A DNA stretch of 64,000 nt. Origin: Symbiodinium natans. Its lineage: Eukaryota; Sar; Dinophyceae; Suessiales; Symbiodiniaceae. The translations under genes were made by a program, and so were the position numbers. The stretch spans positions 715,118 to 779,117 of the forward strand of contig CAJNDS010002801.1 in NCBI GenBank assembly GCA_905221605.1. The letters are read 5' to 3'. Every line of letters begins with the position of its first letter. Position 1 is the stretch's first letter. Below the pieces are notes generated by a model, which was given only the letters and a program-made list of their open reading frames with translations, did not search any database and had not been told where the DNA came from. Shown here piece after piece: positions 38,901 through 47,262 of this stretch.

Positions 38901-40307
38901 TTCGCGAACTCAGTGTATGGCATGGGTGACTTTTCTGGAGGAGAAGTGTGGGAGCAGACGTACCTGGAAGAAAACACGGCGCTGGATGTGTACAGGGCAA
39001 CAACCAGGGGATTGGTGCGTGGAAGAACCATGGATGTGAAGGGAAAGATCCAAGCCTTGTGGGCTCACAGGTGGCACGCGACGATGCCATGGACAGGAAC
39101 CCGAGTCACCGTGGTGGGCTACGTTCCAAGGAAGTTCAAGAATGTGGGATCTGAGAACTACAACCTCTTGCGGGACATGGGTTTCATGGTGCCTGTTGGG
39201 GCAGATGAGGAGGAGGAAGACGATGTTCAGGAGCCGCAGCAGAAAGTATTGCAGGGGAACGACATCGAGAAGGGTGGTGGTTGGAATGAAAGTGTTCATG
39301 TACCCGGGGGACATGTGGAGCTGGGAGTGCACTGGACAATGAAGTTTGTGCGTGAAGGGGATGGAGGCGAGGGTGAATTGAGCGCAACACCAACGTTCCC
39401 CGTCCAGGACCATGTTCGTGAAAGAGTACAAGAACGACTTCTATGGGCACGAGAACTGCTGGAGGAAGAAAGGGAGATATGGGAAAGACAAGAGAGGCAG
39501 ACGGGCATTGTGGATGAGTATGTGAAGACCGTCATCGACAACCTGGAAGAGACCGTCGCTTACATGGAGCTCTATCTCATGCAGGACAACCAAGCTCATG
39601 TGGATGAAGTTCGCTTGAAAATGCTGCGTGTGAACAAGGTTTCGGTGGAGGAAGCGGTGACCCAGAATGTGGAGCAGCTGCTGCAAGGACTTGAAGGGCC
39701 CTTGGAAGTGGTGCACAATGTCAGCCTGCAGGAGGTAAGAGAGCACTTGACCGACTGGGTGCCGAGCATGAAGAAGGAGGTCGCAACGCTGGAAACATCC
39801 GGGACTTTGAGACCAATACCTCTGTCGCAGGCAAAGCGGCAATCTGAAGCGGGTGAGTTGATCTTGGTGCCGGGCAAAACTGTGTTCACGGTGAAGCCGC
39901 CGGAGGATGTGCATCAGAGCAAATACAAACGGAAAACCCGTTTCGAAATATGCGGGAATTTTGTCAAGGATGGTGACACCACCGAGCTCTACACCGCGAA
40001 TGCGAAGGCCGAGAGTGTGAGATGTTCATTGGCGACCGCGGCGAGCCGAAACTGGGAAGCAGCTGGAACGGACATTAACCGCCTTCACCTTGACGCCGAT
40101 GACGGAGAGTGCTACGCAGTATGCGGTGACGGCTCCAAAGATCCTGGTGGAAGCTGGTGTGGTGCCCCCGGGAACAGCGTACAAGGTGGATCGAGTCTTG
40201 TACGGCTTGCGAGAGGCTCCTCGTCTGTGGGGAATCTTTCGAGACAGGCGGATTCGCAACGCACGCCTGACGGTGGAGGGACGCGACATGAAGTTCACGC
40301 AGCTTGA
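32961..40307 (+). CDS. Gag-Pol polyprotein, Gag to start of RT (element 2)
   Basis: 2,448 codons from the first in-frame ATG (32961, inside the LTR). ATG 32991 lies in the primer-binding site, so the true start is uncertain. Order: Pro/Gly/Gln-rich Gag with a coiled coil about 269-319 and a Gly-Asn-Pro repeat block; CCCH finger about 837 and CCHC knuckle about 869; protease LDSGAT (D1010); methyltransferase-like domain about 1217-1435 (HLFSGKG, GGPPC with C1294, E1375, DQGALGHPQRKPT); integrase HHCC from about 1504, catalytic D1543, D1681, E1717 (35 residues between the last two); dioxygenase-like H1972, D1974, H2039, R2048; RT beginning near 2290 with motif A Asp2371. The frame is lost two codons later and ends after about 75 nonsense codons. 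Compared with elements 1 and 3, the conserved Lys/Ser-Thr/Lys-Ala-Phe stretch is broken, so this copy is probably defective. Confidence 0.9.
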   Translation: MPPGTSDQEVMSPSGARPTSPRMTTTAAGPERGQPGVVRPALDGGEAHGAQPEAVRPDGALEAGGTGVAGSVDGAMVSGDSMDSGHGTSGQVARVQALALASGAVVAGGMQAVVASTSMTREVEPAGEAGDMGMLRDGLNSGGHQQPGGFSWNAQGSPMGREAQPRGAMPTWVSRLGAFFQAMGQSQQVTPPEWMPSPFPSPMTRPSRSQRALESPMSQGERDEASRTPLFDDEQRQQMRAMEQRAPLLYGATGVGPRPMDGGGSSGGSTYEAVKEEVRQQLQGQLQGMMRELEESKREASSLREEMGRMQLERERMGEGQWPHAARSRPGQGWGQHLWNGLVGALPGPSGQLGPRGNPGALHPVQQGAFPESQGNPGPLPPVQQGAFPESRGNPGPLPGRSLDGSPPVQQGASTESRGNPGPLPGGSLDALRPVQQGASTESRGNPGPLPGRFLNGQSDAAGGRFGFMPHGQSDAAGGQEQPLVYPRGPPQVLGGHLGQSGGAVQSKQPPAVASAEALPESGGERGQPSLGPGGDPMSRLLEGLERVITKSQRTEDVHKPVGDIPMLPALSDSASVDFGDWLHCLEHAMGDLSTSSAEWWQEVKDCAKAYYDSYQKADHFNRLNLAPLASPVLQEARWQRVDRRAATLLLASTPEDIRRELVASRVRSSLEILSRLMVLYRPGSAMEKSSLLRHLESPPATSTAAEAVDGLRLWWRYFQRAKDLGVVIPDPSVLLRGIDVLVKKPLLDHHEVAFRMNLIRYQLKVDFVPVEDNVKAVHKALLAEFEQLASRKPRGVPGNNSPSTTPNSPQARLKGLAGGAANNQPKGDSAGSQKPCKFFGVTDGGCRRGKACRSVHSWPDRDAKRERCWNCGGKGHQSKACPTRPAEGTTTTASASTPTTPTAAQVQAKPMQPETQKMIKADDVATVISEASTMASTPMATRSTLDDPIPGTPMDMQQMLENAQKMVKSLMEHSATMKVMRITSAESEEVRRAQALGTLPAVSKMGLLDSGATHALRPGTVEEKKKAAKVEVALAGDTKIELPQSDKGTILGDNQAQPIVPLGTLVRQLGYEFVWNARGCRLRHPSRPEVQVYTRSSCPEVRECDALRLIAELEGTKADEALRTMQELETSIKVARSHEGRNWADFLKDYVVTGDPSDGLRAVLSAEFMSDVPFEDKIRIFEKIPQSNEEAWKLMKSLPLNRARRRSLWASRRWIVHLFSGKGESSDPIKTLTGCRVQGPRGETREASMAEVLEIDLTQSKSWDIGTNGGIFALLLWAASQGKIHAIVGGPPCRTFSLLRHRELQGRNNAPRPVRSAQHLWGLPGQLTRDEEALVRGDNNLILRMVWLWLVAETGLDMCYPRRDRGPAVAFGMEHPDDPREFLQPGAVSNEVMEKCASFWRTKLVEHMKNNGMNMYRFDQGALGHPQRKPTGLLTTMELDELSGLKDTRREWPEPGNSKDMAVWAPGLREALAKGIRRWAWRGEISVAMNTFTPKQLEEWRRHVEAGHWPFRRDCSVCLSAAGTGRPARRVLHRDAYVLSLDIGGACAEKGIDERNDNGRANKYKFVLAATYVFPKAFDVVSKDMPIPDDIDEYLGQEEVDEEGPEPEAAEEEVERKEDKDHEEEWKRLVGDLNKPQEFQVLRFAVPLAKHKGADILAAVQDLYIYLRANGFPLARIHSDRAREFRTKQLRRWCRERDIYQTYTEGLAPTQNAMAENQVKWLKARARVLLTASGLNKKYWPCAMKHACAAHNTRQLGKTMTPIQFGSQVMVKTKKDVGPFDPRWEEAVYLGPADDVREGHVLELADGTWHRTLHMRVVRDDEVPSGGDESWVADRVDPGRRVRGKRRLEDPDGPGVRVLQEGQEDGEEEIAEQRAHDKLEYNKYEDEDALEIVRALRLTSGPKRRGTQDFDWCGSWSTGAYVHGGVWGVQTNTTKFPKVTRFLTTFLRNKMKEPMPFGTIVVNVNQELLPHRDLHNEREFANSVYGMGDFSGGEVWEQTYLEENTALDVYRATTRGLVRGRTMDVKGKIQALWAHRWHATMPWTGTRVTVVGYVPRKFKNVGSENYNLLRDMGFMVPVGADEEEEDDVQEPQQKVLQGNDIEKGGGWNESVHVPGGHVELGVHWTMKFVREGDGGEGELSATPTFPVQDHVRERVQERLLWARELLEEEREIWERQERQTGIVDEYVKTVIDNLEETVAYMELYLMQDNQAHVDEVRLKMLRVNKVSVEEAVTQNVEQLLQGLEGPLEVVHNVSLQEVREHLTDWVPSMKKEVATLETSGTLRPIPLSQAKRQSEAGELILVPGKTVFTVKPPEDVHQSKYKRKTRFEICGNFVKDGDTTELYTANAKAESVRCSLATAASRNWEAAGTDINRLHLDADDGECYAVCGDGSKDPGGSWCGAPGNSVQGGSSLVRLARGSSSVGNLSRQADSQRTPDGGGTRHEVHAA
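32987..33001 (+). promoter_or_regulatory. primer-binding site (initiator tRNA-Met anticodon arm)
   Basis: GGTTATGAGCCCAAG abuts the 5' LTR and is identical over 15 bases to the element 1 site although the LTRs share no similarity. Confidence 0.85.
34029..34400 (+). repeat. in-frame minisatellite within Gag of element 2
   Basis: Units of 54, 54, 78 and 78 bp plus a partial copy encode variants of GNPGPLPPVQQGAFPESR. A second repeat encodes GQSDAAGG twice (about 34330-34400). All units keep frame. Function unknown, probably a flexible linker. Confidence 0.9.
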
Positions 40308-42132
40308 AACGGACGAGTCGGTGTGGCGTTTGCATCCGGTGGATGATCCACAGGAGACCATCGCGATGATGGTGGTTTATGTCGATGACGTGTTGTTCCT
40401 CGGCAAGCGAGCCCACATCGAGGAGATGTACTCATGGCTGGTGAATGGAACTGAGGAGGAGGGCGCTGGATGGAAATGCAGTCCGCTGGAGTTTGTGGGA
40501 AAGGACCCTGTGCGCTACCTGGGAATGGAGATACGCAGCAAGATGAAGGACGGAGGGATCGCCTATCACGTGTGTCAAGGGGGCTACATTGGAGATCTCT
40601 TGCGTGAGCATGGTGTGGAAACATGGACTCCGTCGTTGGTACCTGCAACCCGGGAGGCAATGCCACAGGTCCCCGAGCCGGAGGATGGAGCCGAGGAGAC
40701 AGAGCCGGATCCTTCGGCGGTGCATGCTGCTCAAAAACTGGCTGGAGAACTGTTATGGCTCAGTATGCGGACTCGACCTGACGTGAGCTTTGCTGTGGCT
40801 CATGTATGCAGTGCCGCTACCCGAAGTCCTGAGGCTGCGCTGAAACTGGGGCGCATGGTGTTGCGCTATCTTCGTGACACCGTGGACCTCGGCTTGACCT
40901 ACGATGGCACGGGACCGACTGTGCTGGCTTATTCAGACGCAAGCTATGCGCCGGGAGGCGGACGCAGCTTCGGCTGCGCTGCGACGATGTTGCATGGAGG
41001 ATTTGTGGCTTGGAGAATGGCGCGACAACCCGTGATTTCTCTCTCGGTGGCGGAGGCAGAGTTGTATGAGGTCATCAATGCCTACCAGCAAGCCATGAGC
41101 ATCAAGGAGTGGATCAAGGAGATTCATCCGAAGGTGGACGTCACCATGATGATCGACAACCTGGCGGCACTGGGGCTCGCGTCAAGTTCCCCGGGGAGCT
41201 GGAAGACACGTCACCTTAGGATACGGGCGCGATTCCTGCGCCAGGAAACAGCGTCGGGGCGTCTGGAGCTGAAGCACTCCCCGGGGGAAGTGCAGGCGGC
41301 GGACATGGGAACGAAGGCAGTTCCTGCACCACGGCTGCGTGATCTTCGTGTTCTTTGGAAGATGATGACAGTTGGAGAGTTCCTGGAGGGCCCGAAGGAG
41401 GTGATCCTGAACGGGGTCAAACTGCCGGAGTCGGAGGTTCGCTTCAACCAGATGAGGATCATGATGATGTTGGTGGTGTGTGCCTTGGTTAAGGGCACGC
41501 AAGGGGCAGAGCTGTCCCAGGAGCCCAAGAAGGACCCTTTGCCCTACGACGCTGGAATCGAGTTCTATGGCTTGATGGTGCTTTGTGGTGTGGCGATGAT
41601 TGGAATCTGGGAGGTGATGAAGTGGTGCCTTGGAAGATGCTGTGGTAGTGATGAGGCTACAGTCCGAAGGGCCCGGAGACTTCTGCGAATCCGAGATCAG
41701 ACAACGGGAGCCCTTCAAGAGGAGCTGATGGGATTGCGGGCGGAAGAGGTGCAGTCCTCGCCTCCTGTGAGTCAGGGTTCTCCTGTGGCTATGTCATCGT
41801 CGTCGTCAGCTACTGCGCCAACTACACGATTGGTGGAAAATGTGGAGCCAGCTCGGACAACCACGGCGGTTGCCGAGGAAACACAAGTGGGCCAAGTGCC
41901 CGACCCGCCTCGTACGAGGCAGAGCCCCGAGTACGACTTCGAGCTCTTCACAGGTGTCTTCTACAAGTCTGAACATGGAGAAAAGGTGCACTTGTTCCAC
42001 TGCCGTGGAATGAGGGAGGTCCGGTCGCGCGTGACGGAGTACAAGGTGTGTTCTCATTGTTTGGAGCGCTACCCCTTGTACTACCGTAGACCCTTCAATG
42101 ATGCTCTGCTACGCCGACATGATGGACATTGA
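40078..42132 (+). CDS. Pol C-terminal part: RT, RNase H and membrane extension (element 2)
   Basis: Continues the polyprotein in the +1 frame from the lesion at 40077/40078; it has no start codon of its own in good context (first ATG at 40099). RT has VLYGLREAPRL and the YVDD box at about 40381-40389. RNase H has YSDASYAPGG and AEAEL. The tail holds a hydrophobic stretch (about 41452-41500), a membrane-type segment with GIWEVMKWCL (about 41563-41646), a low-complexity Ser-rich linker and a His/Cys motif (VHLFHC...CSHCL, about 41986-42063). Confidence 0.9.
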   Translation, partial: TAFTLTPMTESATQYAVTAPKILVEAGVVPPGTAYKVDRVLYGLREAPRLWGIFRDRRIRNARLTVEGRDMKFTQLETDESVWRLHPVDDPQETIAMMVVYVDDVLFLGKRAHIEEMYSWLVNGTEEEGAGWKCSPLEFVGKDPVRYLGMEIRSKMKDGGIAYHVCQGGYIGDLLREHGVETWTPSLVPATREAMPQVPEPEDGAEETEPDPSAVHAAQKLAGELLWLSMRTRPDVSFAVAHVCSAATRSPEAALKLGRMVLRYLRDTVDLGLTYDGTGPTVLAYSDASYAPGGGRSFGCAATMLHGGFVAWRMARQPVISLSVAEAELYEVINAYQQAMSIKEWIKEIHPKVDVTMMIDNLAALGLASSSPGSWKTRHLRIRARFLRQETASGRLELKHSPGEVQAADMGTKAVPAPRLRDLRVLWKMMTVGEFLEGPKEVILNGVKLPESEVRFNQMRIMMMLVVCALVKGTQGAELSQEPKKDPLPYDAGIEFYGLMVLCGVAMIGIWEVMKWCLGRCCGSDEATVRRARRLLRIRDQTTGALQEELMGLRAEEVQSSPPVSQGSPVAMSSSSSATAPTTRLVENVEPARTTTAVAEETQVGQVPDPPRTRQSPEYDFELFTGVFYKSEHGEKVHLFHCRGMREVRSRVTEYKVCSHCLERYPLYYRRPFNDALLRRHDGH

Positions 42133-42153
42133 GCACCCCGAGTAAGACACCTA

Positions 42154-42184
42154 GTGGGCAGCGAGCCCACAAGGCGAGGAGGAG
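42154..42184 (+). other. hairpin plus polypurine tract at 3' LTR border (element 2)
   Basis: GTGGGC, loop AGCGA, GCCCAC (42154-42170), then AAGGCGAGGAGGAG (42171-42184) abutting the 3' LTR. Confidence 0.8.
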
Positions 42185-42473
42185 TGCTGGTGTGCTCACG
42201 TTTTTCCAGGAAGAGAGAGAAGTACATGTCGCTGTGAAGCGGTCCAAGCCCGGTGAAGGGCAAAACGAGGCCCGTGAAGGGCAAAGAAGCACATGGCCCG
42301 GAGTGGGCACGCAACACAGTTTTTACATGTACAAGGCATCGCAGGTATAGCACCTGAACGAGTAAGGCCAAGGATTTCGTGTCGTTGCTGTTGTGGAAGG
42401 AAAAATTCGAGTGAACTCTGTGAGCCATGGCCAACCCCTCAGACTCCATGCCTCCTGGGACCTCCGACCAGGA
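42185..42473 (+). repeat. 3' LTR of element 2
   Basis: 289 bp, identical to the 5' LTR except for one extra C near 42437. Followed by CTAAAC, the target duplication. Confidence 0.95.
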
Positions 42474-42707
42474 CTAAACCCTAAAACCATAACTAGACGT
42501 AACCCTGCTTACAACTACACAAGGGTTTCGGGCTTGGGAAGAAGGACCCGAAACCCTACGCCCTTGCCCTCTTTGCCAGAATGCACCAAGGAGTACTATA
42601 CGCATAGCACGGAAGCTCCATGTAAAGCTCCCTGACAGAAGCCCAGTCTTTGCATTAGATTGTCGTGCTTGTGGGGCCCGATATGTCCGAGATCCCTTGG
42701 TTCCAGT

Positions 42708-42977
42708 TCATGGGCTTAACATGGTTGACGTAATTAGCACAACGTGCTCATCCACCATCCATATCTCATACTGTGGAAACTTAAGTTCCTTCAAATCAGC
42801 CGGTTTAAGGTGAGGGATCTGGGAAAAGGGGACACTTAGGTCCTTAGGAATGTGGGCTCTCAGGGACGAGGGACTTGGGGAGTAGAAGCACATGTAGGGT
42901 GTGGCATTTCCCATTAGCCGATCACACTCGGCGTGGGTGCTCTGATGCGGACCCTTTGGACCGTCTCCCAGCATCAC
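42708..42977 (-). CDS. putative exon or gene fragment
   Basis: An 89-aa minus-strand frame reads MLGDGPKGPHQSTHAECD, then IPKDLSVPFSQIPHLKPA, then KFPQYEIWMVDEHVVLIT. The second half in particular is protein-like. It lies just 3' of the frame at 42982-43173 but in a different phase, so they may be separate exons or a frameshifted relic. Confidence 0.45.
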   Translation of the reverse strand: MMLGDGPKGPHQSTHAECDRLMGNATPYMCFYSPSPSSLRAHIPKDLSVPFSQIPHLKPADLKELKFPQYEIWMVDEHVVLITSTMLSP

Positions 42978-42981
42978 TCAC

Positions 42982-43173
42982 CTAGGTACGGTCCTGCTGC
43001 ACGGCTTTCCGGAGGATCGCCTGCTCGATGGTCTCGCTGGCCAGCAGGGCACGTGCCCTAACCCCGACCGCTGCACTTCTGCGGCGTCGTCCTGCCCTGT
43101 CACCGGCCCATAGGGTGTGCTTCACCATCGCCAGGGCTTCTGCAAAGGCCTTGATGCAGCTCGACTGCTGATG
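42982..43173 (-). CDS. putative exon, Ala/Arg-rich helical protein fragment
   Basis: Minus-strand frame of about 60 codons, GC3-rich, the only open frame on this strand. It contains CIKAFAEALAMVKHTLWA, RRRSAAVGVRARALLASE and TIEQAILRKAVQQDRT, then TAG. The stop is immediately followed by GTGAGTG, which resembles a donor. AACATCAGCAG at the 5' edge resembles an acceptor. Confidence 0.5.
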   Translation of the reverse strand, partial: HQQSSCIKAFAEALAMVKHTLWAGDRAGRRRRSAAVGVRARALLASETIEQAILRKAVQQDRT

Positions 43174-43257
43174 TTAGATTGATGTAGATTTTGGCTCTTG
43201 GCCATGTTATCCTGCCCCTCTGCCCTGGACCCTAAACCCTAAACCCTAAACCCTAAG

Positions 43258-43318
43258 GCGTCTGCGCCATGCCGCATATTTGGAGGCCCGCCCCGCTCGA
43301 ACATGGCCTGAACACCCC
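43258..43318 (-). CDS. putative exon, unknown protein
   Basis: Minus-strand peptide VQAMFERGGPPNMRHGA DA, separated from 42982-43173 by a CCCTAAA tract and about 60 bp of AT-richer sequence. Confidence 0.4.
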
Positions 43319-44713
43319 TAACACCGCTGGATTTAAACCCCCTGCTTTGGTGTCTTAGGCCTCTCAGGAGGATTTTGGAGCTTCAGGGCATCAGGGCTGA
43401 CACTGAAACCCTAAGGACTCAGATTTTGAACCCTAGGGTTTAGGGTTTAGGGTTTAGGGTTTAGGGTTTAGGGTTTAGGGTTCAGGGTTCAGGGTTTAGG
43501 GTTCAGGAATCCAACCCAAGCCCACCAAGGTCTTTGGGGGGCTTCTTGCGGCTAACTGTCCGGGTGTTCTGGGGCCCGCACGCGCGCCGTTGCGGAAGAT
43601 GCTAAGAGTGTTGGCCTGGCTAAAGAGTGGGGCTTGGGGCTTTTGCGGGCTTGTTGGTTTCGGGGTTCCATTAGGGTTCAGGGGTTCAGGGTTGGGGGGG
43701 TTGTTACGAGAGGGTTGCGGGTTTGGGGTTTAGGATTTGGGCTTTCGGGTTTAGAGATTGGGGGCATAGGGGTAAGGAGTCCTACGATCAAGAGCATCGA
43801 TGGCCCGAAAGCTGCACCCTGCGAAAAGTCACTACGAAGCTCCAAGCACGCAACCGCAGTGGCGACTCATCTGCCAGAAGCTATCTTGTTGCAGCTGTTT
43901 TCCCTTCAAGCCTAGCCTAACTATGTATGCTAAAGTCTAAACCCTGAACCCTAAACCCGAAGCCCAGGGGTCTCAGGTTTAGGGGCCCCGCAAAAGGAGC
44001 CCCCGGCTTTATTAGGGGTGCTCCTCGCCTTGAGTTCACCTGTCTGGCGCAACCCAAACAAACCGTTGCATGGATTTACCACCAGGTAGGTTCGCCTGTC
44101 GGGTCTTCGTCTTATCCGACGGCATGTCGCGCTGGGTTTTGGGTTTAGGGTTTAGGGGTTTCGACGAAGCCGCAATGCTCTGTCCCTCGCATCTTGCTGT
44201 CAACGGGCTACACTCCACCCAGGTATATGATTTGTATTTAGGGTTTAGGGTTTATGGCTTGGGATTTAGGGTTTCGTCCGACTCTCCTCCTAGAACCCCT
44301 GCCCCCACATCCAACCCTAAGCCCTAAACAAGAAAACGAACCCCTGGACCCTAAACCCTGAACCCCTAAACCCTGAAAAGCTTGAGCAGCACCCTGAAAC
44401 CCTTAAACCCTAAAAACCCTTAAACCTTAACCGTGAACCCAAAATTTCAAACCTAAACCGTGAAACCCTTAAACAGCACCCTGCCACCCATAAACCCTGA
44501 ACCCTAAACCCTTAAACCCTAAGCCTTTAACCCTAAACCCTAAACCCTAGCCCCTAAACCCTCAAACCCTAAGCCCTTAAACCCTAAGCCCTTAAACCCT
44601 AAGCCCCTTAAGCCCTAAAACCCTTAAACCCTTGAACCCTTAAACCCTTAACCCGAAGCCCAAAGCCCTTAAACCCCAGACCCTTAAGGCCCCCTTAAAC
44701 CCTTAAACCCCAT

Positions 44714-44776
44714 GGCCTCAGGGCTGTTCTGGTCCAGGTTCAGCATGAAGGCGACCACCTTGGACTCGCGGGGTTC
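44714..44776 (-). CDS. putative exon, unknown protein
   Basis: Minus-strand peptide PR then ESKVVAFMLNLDQNSPEA and MG. Nearly every codon ends in G or C. CCCTTAAA repeats on the left, TTTAGGG-type on the right. Confidence 0.5.
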
Positions 44777-44817
44777 AAGGTTTAGGGGTGTAAGGGTTGG
44801 GGGTTTGGAGGTTTGGG

Positions 44818-44848
44818 GTTGAGGGTTGAGGGTTGAGGGTTGAGGGTC

Positions 44849-44879
<31 letters not shown>

Positions 44880-44925
44880 GGTCGAGGGTTGAGGGTTGAG
44901 GGTTGAGGGTCGAGGTGCGTAAGGG
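44818..44925 (+). repeat. GGGTTGA tandem array
   Basis: About 14 copies of GGGTTGA with a GGGTCGA variant recurring every fifth or so unit, indicating higher-order amplification of a derived telomere-like heptamer. Confidence 0.9.
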
Positions 44926-45677
44926 TTCAGGGATTAGGGCTTCTGATTTTCAGGGTTTAGGGTTTGGGGTTTTCAGGGTTTTCAGGGTTTAGGGTTTAGG
45001 GTTTCCAGGGTGAGGGTTTTCAGGGATCCGGGAAGAGCAGTAACTCCGGCACACTTTTTGGCACTTAAGGCTGAGCTCAAGGCCTAACGGTAGCGGTGTG
45101 AAAGGAATGAAATGACTCTGAACCTGTCCCCTTCTCTTAAGGGTGGGCTCTTAGGGACTTGGACCTAAGGGAATATGTGACCTCGGCTGGTCTGTATTCA
45201 GGGTTTAGGGATTGCAGAGTTTAGGGTTTAGGTTTAGGTTTAGGGATTGCAGGTTTAGGGATGTAGTGCTTGTAGGGCTCATAAGGCTTTGCAGACTGAT
45301 AGGTGTTCAAAAGAAGATTCTACTTACCAGGTCTTCTGGAACTCATAGGGCTTATAGGGCTCTTTAGGGCTTAACTTGAGGTTTAAGGTTTAGGGTCTAG
45401 GGTTTAGGGTTAGGGCTTGGGTTTACATACAGGGCTTTAGGGTGAGTGCCTTCAGTGATATTGGTTCGCTTTGCAAGGGAACCTAGAAACCCAAGAAGTG
45501 CCAAAAGTGCGCTACTGGAGTCTCGAAGGCTTGGGGTTTAGGATTTATGGGTTGAGGGTTTAGGGTTCAGGGTTCAGGGCTCACGGTTCAGGGTTTAGGG
45601 ACGTTTAGGGTTTATATACAGGGCTTCAGGTAGGGGGTTCCTACGTAGCCGAACGCCCTGAAACCGCCCTCTGGGCA

Positions 45678-45728
45678 TCAGGCCTCGTCTCTATGCAGCC
45701 GCTGGAACACCTCGGGCGGGTGGGGTCC
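45678..45728 (-). CDS. putative micro-exon
   Basis: Minus-strand peptide HPPEVFQRLHRDEA ending at GAG followed by GCCTGA (possible GC donor). Confidence 0.4.
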   Translation of the reverse strand, partial: GPHPPEVFQRLHRDEA

Positions 45729-46253
45729 AGGGGTTCAAGGCGCTTAGGGGGAGCAGAGGTTTGGGGCTTGGGGGTGGGGATGTCATGAACACAGGCACCC
45801 TGAACCCACAACCCTTGAATCCATGATCCCCAGGTCCTGAAAGCCCCCAAACCCCCCAACCCCCCATTGAAGCCCCCAAAGGTGCCCCCAAAGACCCTAA
45901 ACCCCCTAAACCACCTAAACCCCCTGAAACCCCCTGAACCCCGAAACTAAACCCCCTAATTGGACCTCCCAAATCCCCCTAAATCCCCTAACCCCCAACT
46001 AAACCCCCTAAACCCCCAAAAATCCCTGAAACCACCGAAATTCTCTGGAATCCCCCCAAAACCCCCCCTAACTTCCCACCAGAACTATCCAAAACCATGT
46101 CCTGCTTGCCCTAACTTCCCTCGAAGCCCCCCCCCCCCCCCCAAAGCGAGCTCCCCCCCGAACGCCCAGGGCCGCGGCGCGTGCCTTTGAGCCCGGCAGC
46201 GAGAGCTGGCCCAGGCTGTCAACGAACACCTACTTCTGGGGCTTCCAGGGCGT

Positions 46254-46430
46254 CTTTTAAGGGGGTTTCTAGGGCCGTTAAAAAGGGGCGTTTAGGGTGT
46301 CTTTTAGGGGGGTTTCTAAGGAGTTTTAAAGGGGGTTTTGGGGGGCGTCTTTTAGGGGGTTTTCTAGGGCGTTTTGAGGGTGTGTTTTAGGGCGTGTCTT
46401 AGGGCGTTTGTTTAGGGCTTTTCAGGGCGC
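46254..46430 (+). repeat. GGGCGTCTTTTAGGGGGTTTCTA minisatellite
   Basis: Four or five degenerate copies of a roughly 35-bp G-rich unit that merges rightwards into GGGCGTTTAG and GGTGCTTAG repeats. Confidence 0.7.
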
Positions 46431-46825
46431 TTAGGGCGCGTAGGTCGCTTAGGGTTTAGGGCGTTTAGGGCGGATCGGTGGTTAGGGTTTAGGTTTAGGG
46501 CTTAGGGTGCTTAGGGTTCAGGGTGCTTAGGGTTTAGGGCGCTTAGGGTGCTGAGGGTGGTTAGGGGTTAGGTTTAGGGTTTAGGGTGCTTAGGGTGCTT
46601 AGGGTGCTTAGGGTGCTTTGGGTGCTTAGGGTGCTTTGGGTGCTTTGGGTGCTTTGGGTGCTTAGGGCTTGGGAGTCCTATCTAAATTTCTGGAATTGCC
46701 TGAGATAGCTTGTGCCTGAAATGGGGGGGCTGCGAGAAGTCGCCTTGCTGTGGGGGTGGATGGGCTGGAGTTTTTAGGGTTTAGGATTTGGGGTCCTTGA
46801 ACCGCAAGCCTTAAAGCCTTAAACC

Positions 46826-46975
46826 CTAAACCCTAAAACCCTACAACCCTAAAACCCTAAAACCCTAAAACCTTATAGCCCTAAAACCCTAAAACCCTAA
46901 AACCCTAAAACCCTAAAACCCTAAAACCCTAAAACCCTAAAACCCTAAAACCCTAAAACCCTAAAACCCTAAAAC
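46826..46975 (+). repeat. CCCTAAAA (8-mer) array
   Basis: About 18 tandem copies of CCCTAAAA, i.e. TTTTAGGG, rather than the 7-mer seen elsewhere. This is the Chlamydomonas-type telomere unit, probably a local homogenised slippage variant. Confidence 0.95.
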
Positions 46976-47040
46976 CTAAAACTACGTAATTCAAAAAAGA
47001 AGCTTTTAGCTTTATAGCTTTTAGTTTTCTAGTTTGGTTT

Positions 47041-47106
47041 CAAGTTTTGCGCCTGGCCCTCGGCTGCATTGTCCATCAGCACCCCCGCCTGAGCAGATGC
47101 GAGGCA
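47041..47106 (-). CDS. putative exon, unknown protein
   Basis: Minus-strand peptide CLA then SAQAGVLMDNAAEGQAQN and LKP, GC-rich and acidic. Confidence 0.45.
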
Positions 47107-47186
47107 TTGGGGGTTTTGGGTGGGTTCAGGGTTTTGGGGTTTTGGGGGTTTTGGGGTGTTTTGGGAGGCTTTTCGGGGTGGGAGTC

Positions 47187-47262
47187 TAGATTTTGCTGTA
47201 TACAAGCCGGATACTCCGCGCATCCGATAGCAGTCGTATAGAAGACAGAACAACAAATGCAC
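47187..47262 (-). CDS. putative exon, unknown protein
   Basis: Minus-strand peptide VHLLFC then LLYDCYRMRGVSGLYTAK and SR, upstream of 47041-47106 on the same strand. Aromatic and Cys-rich. Confidence 0.45.

Larger units (their letters stand above)
32699..42473 (+). mobile_element. Ty1/copia-class LTR retrotransposon, element 2
   Basis: The element is 9,775 bp with LTRs of 288 and 289 bp that differ by one inserted C. The duplication CTAAAC (32693-32698 and 42474-42479; possibly the usual 5 bp TAAAC plus a chance base) lies inside CCCTAAA repeat. Domain order as in element 1. The polyprotein is split by a frame change at 40077/40078 inside the RT motif A codons. LTR termini TG...GA. Confidence 0.95.

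Noticed and set aside
40071-40090. Programmed +1 frameshift site in element 2
   Set aside because: The shift deletes a conserved RT residue and has no slippery or rare-codon context; a two-base loss explains it better.
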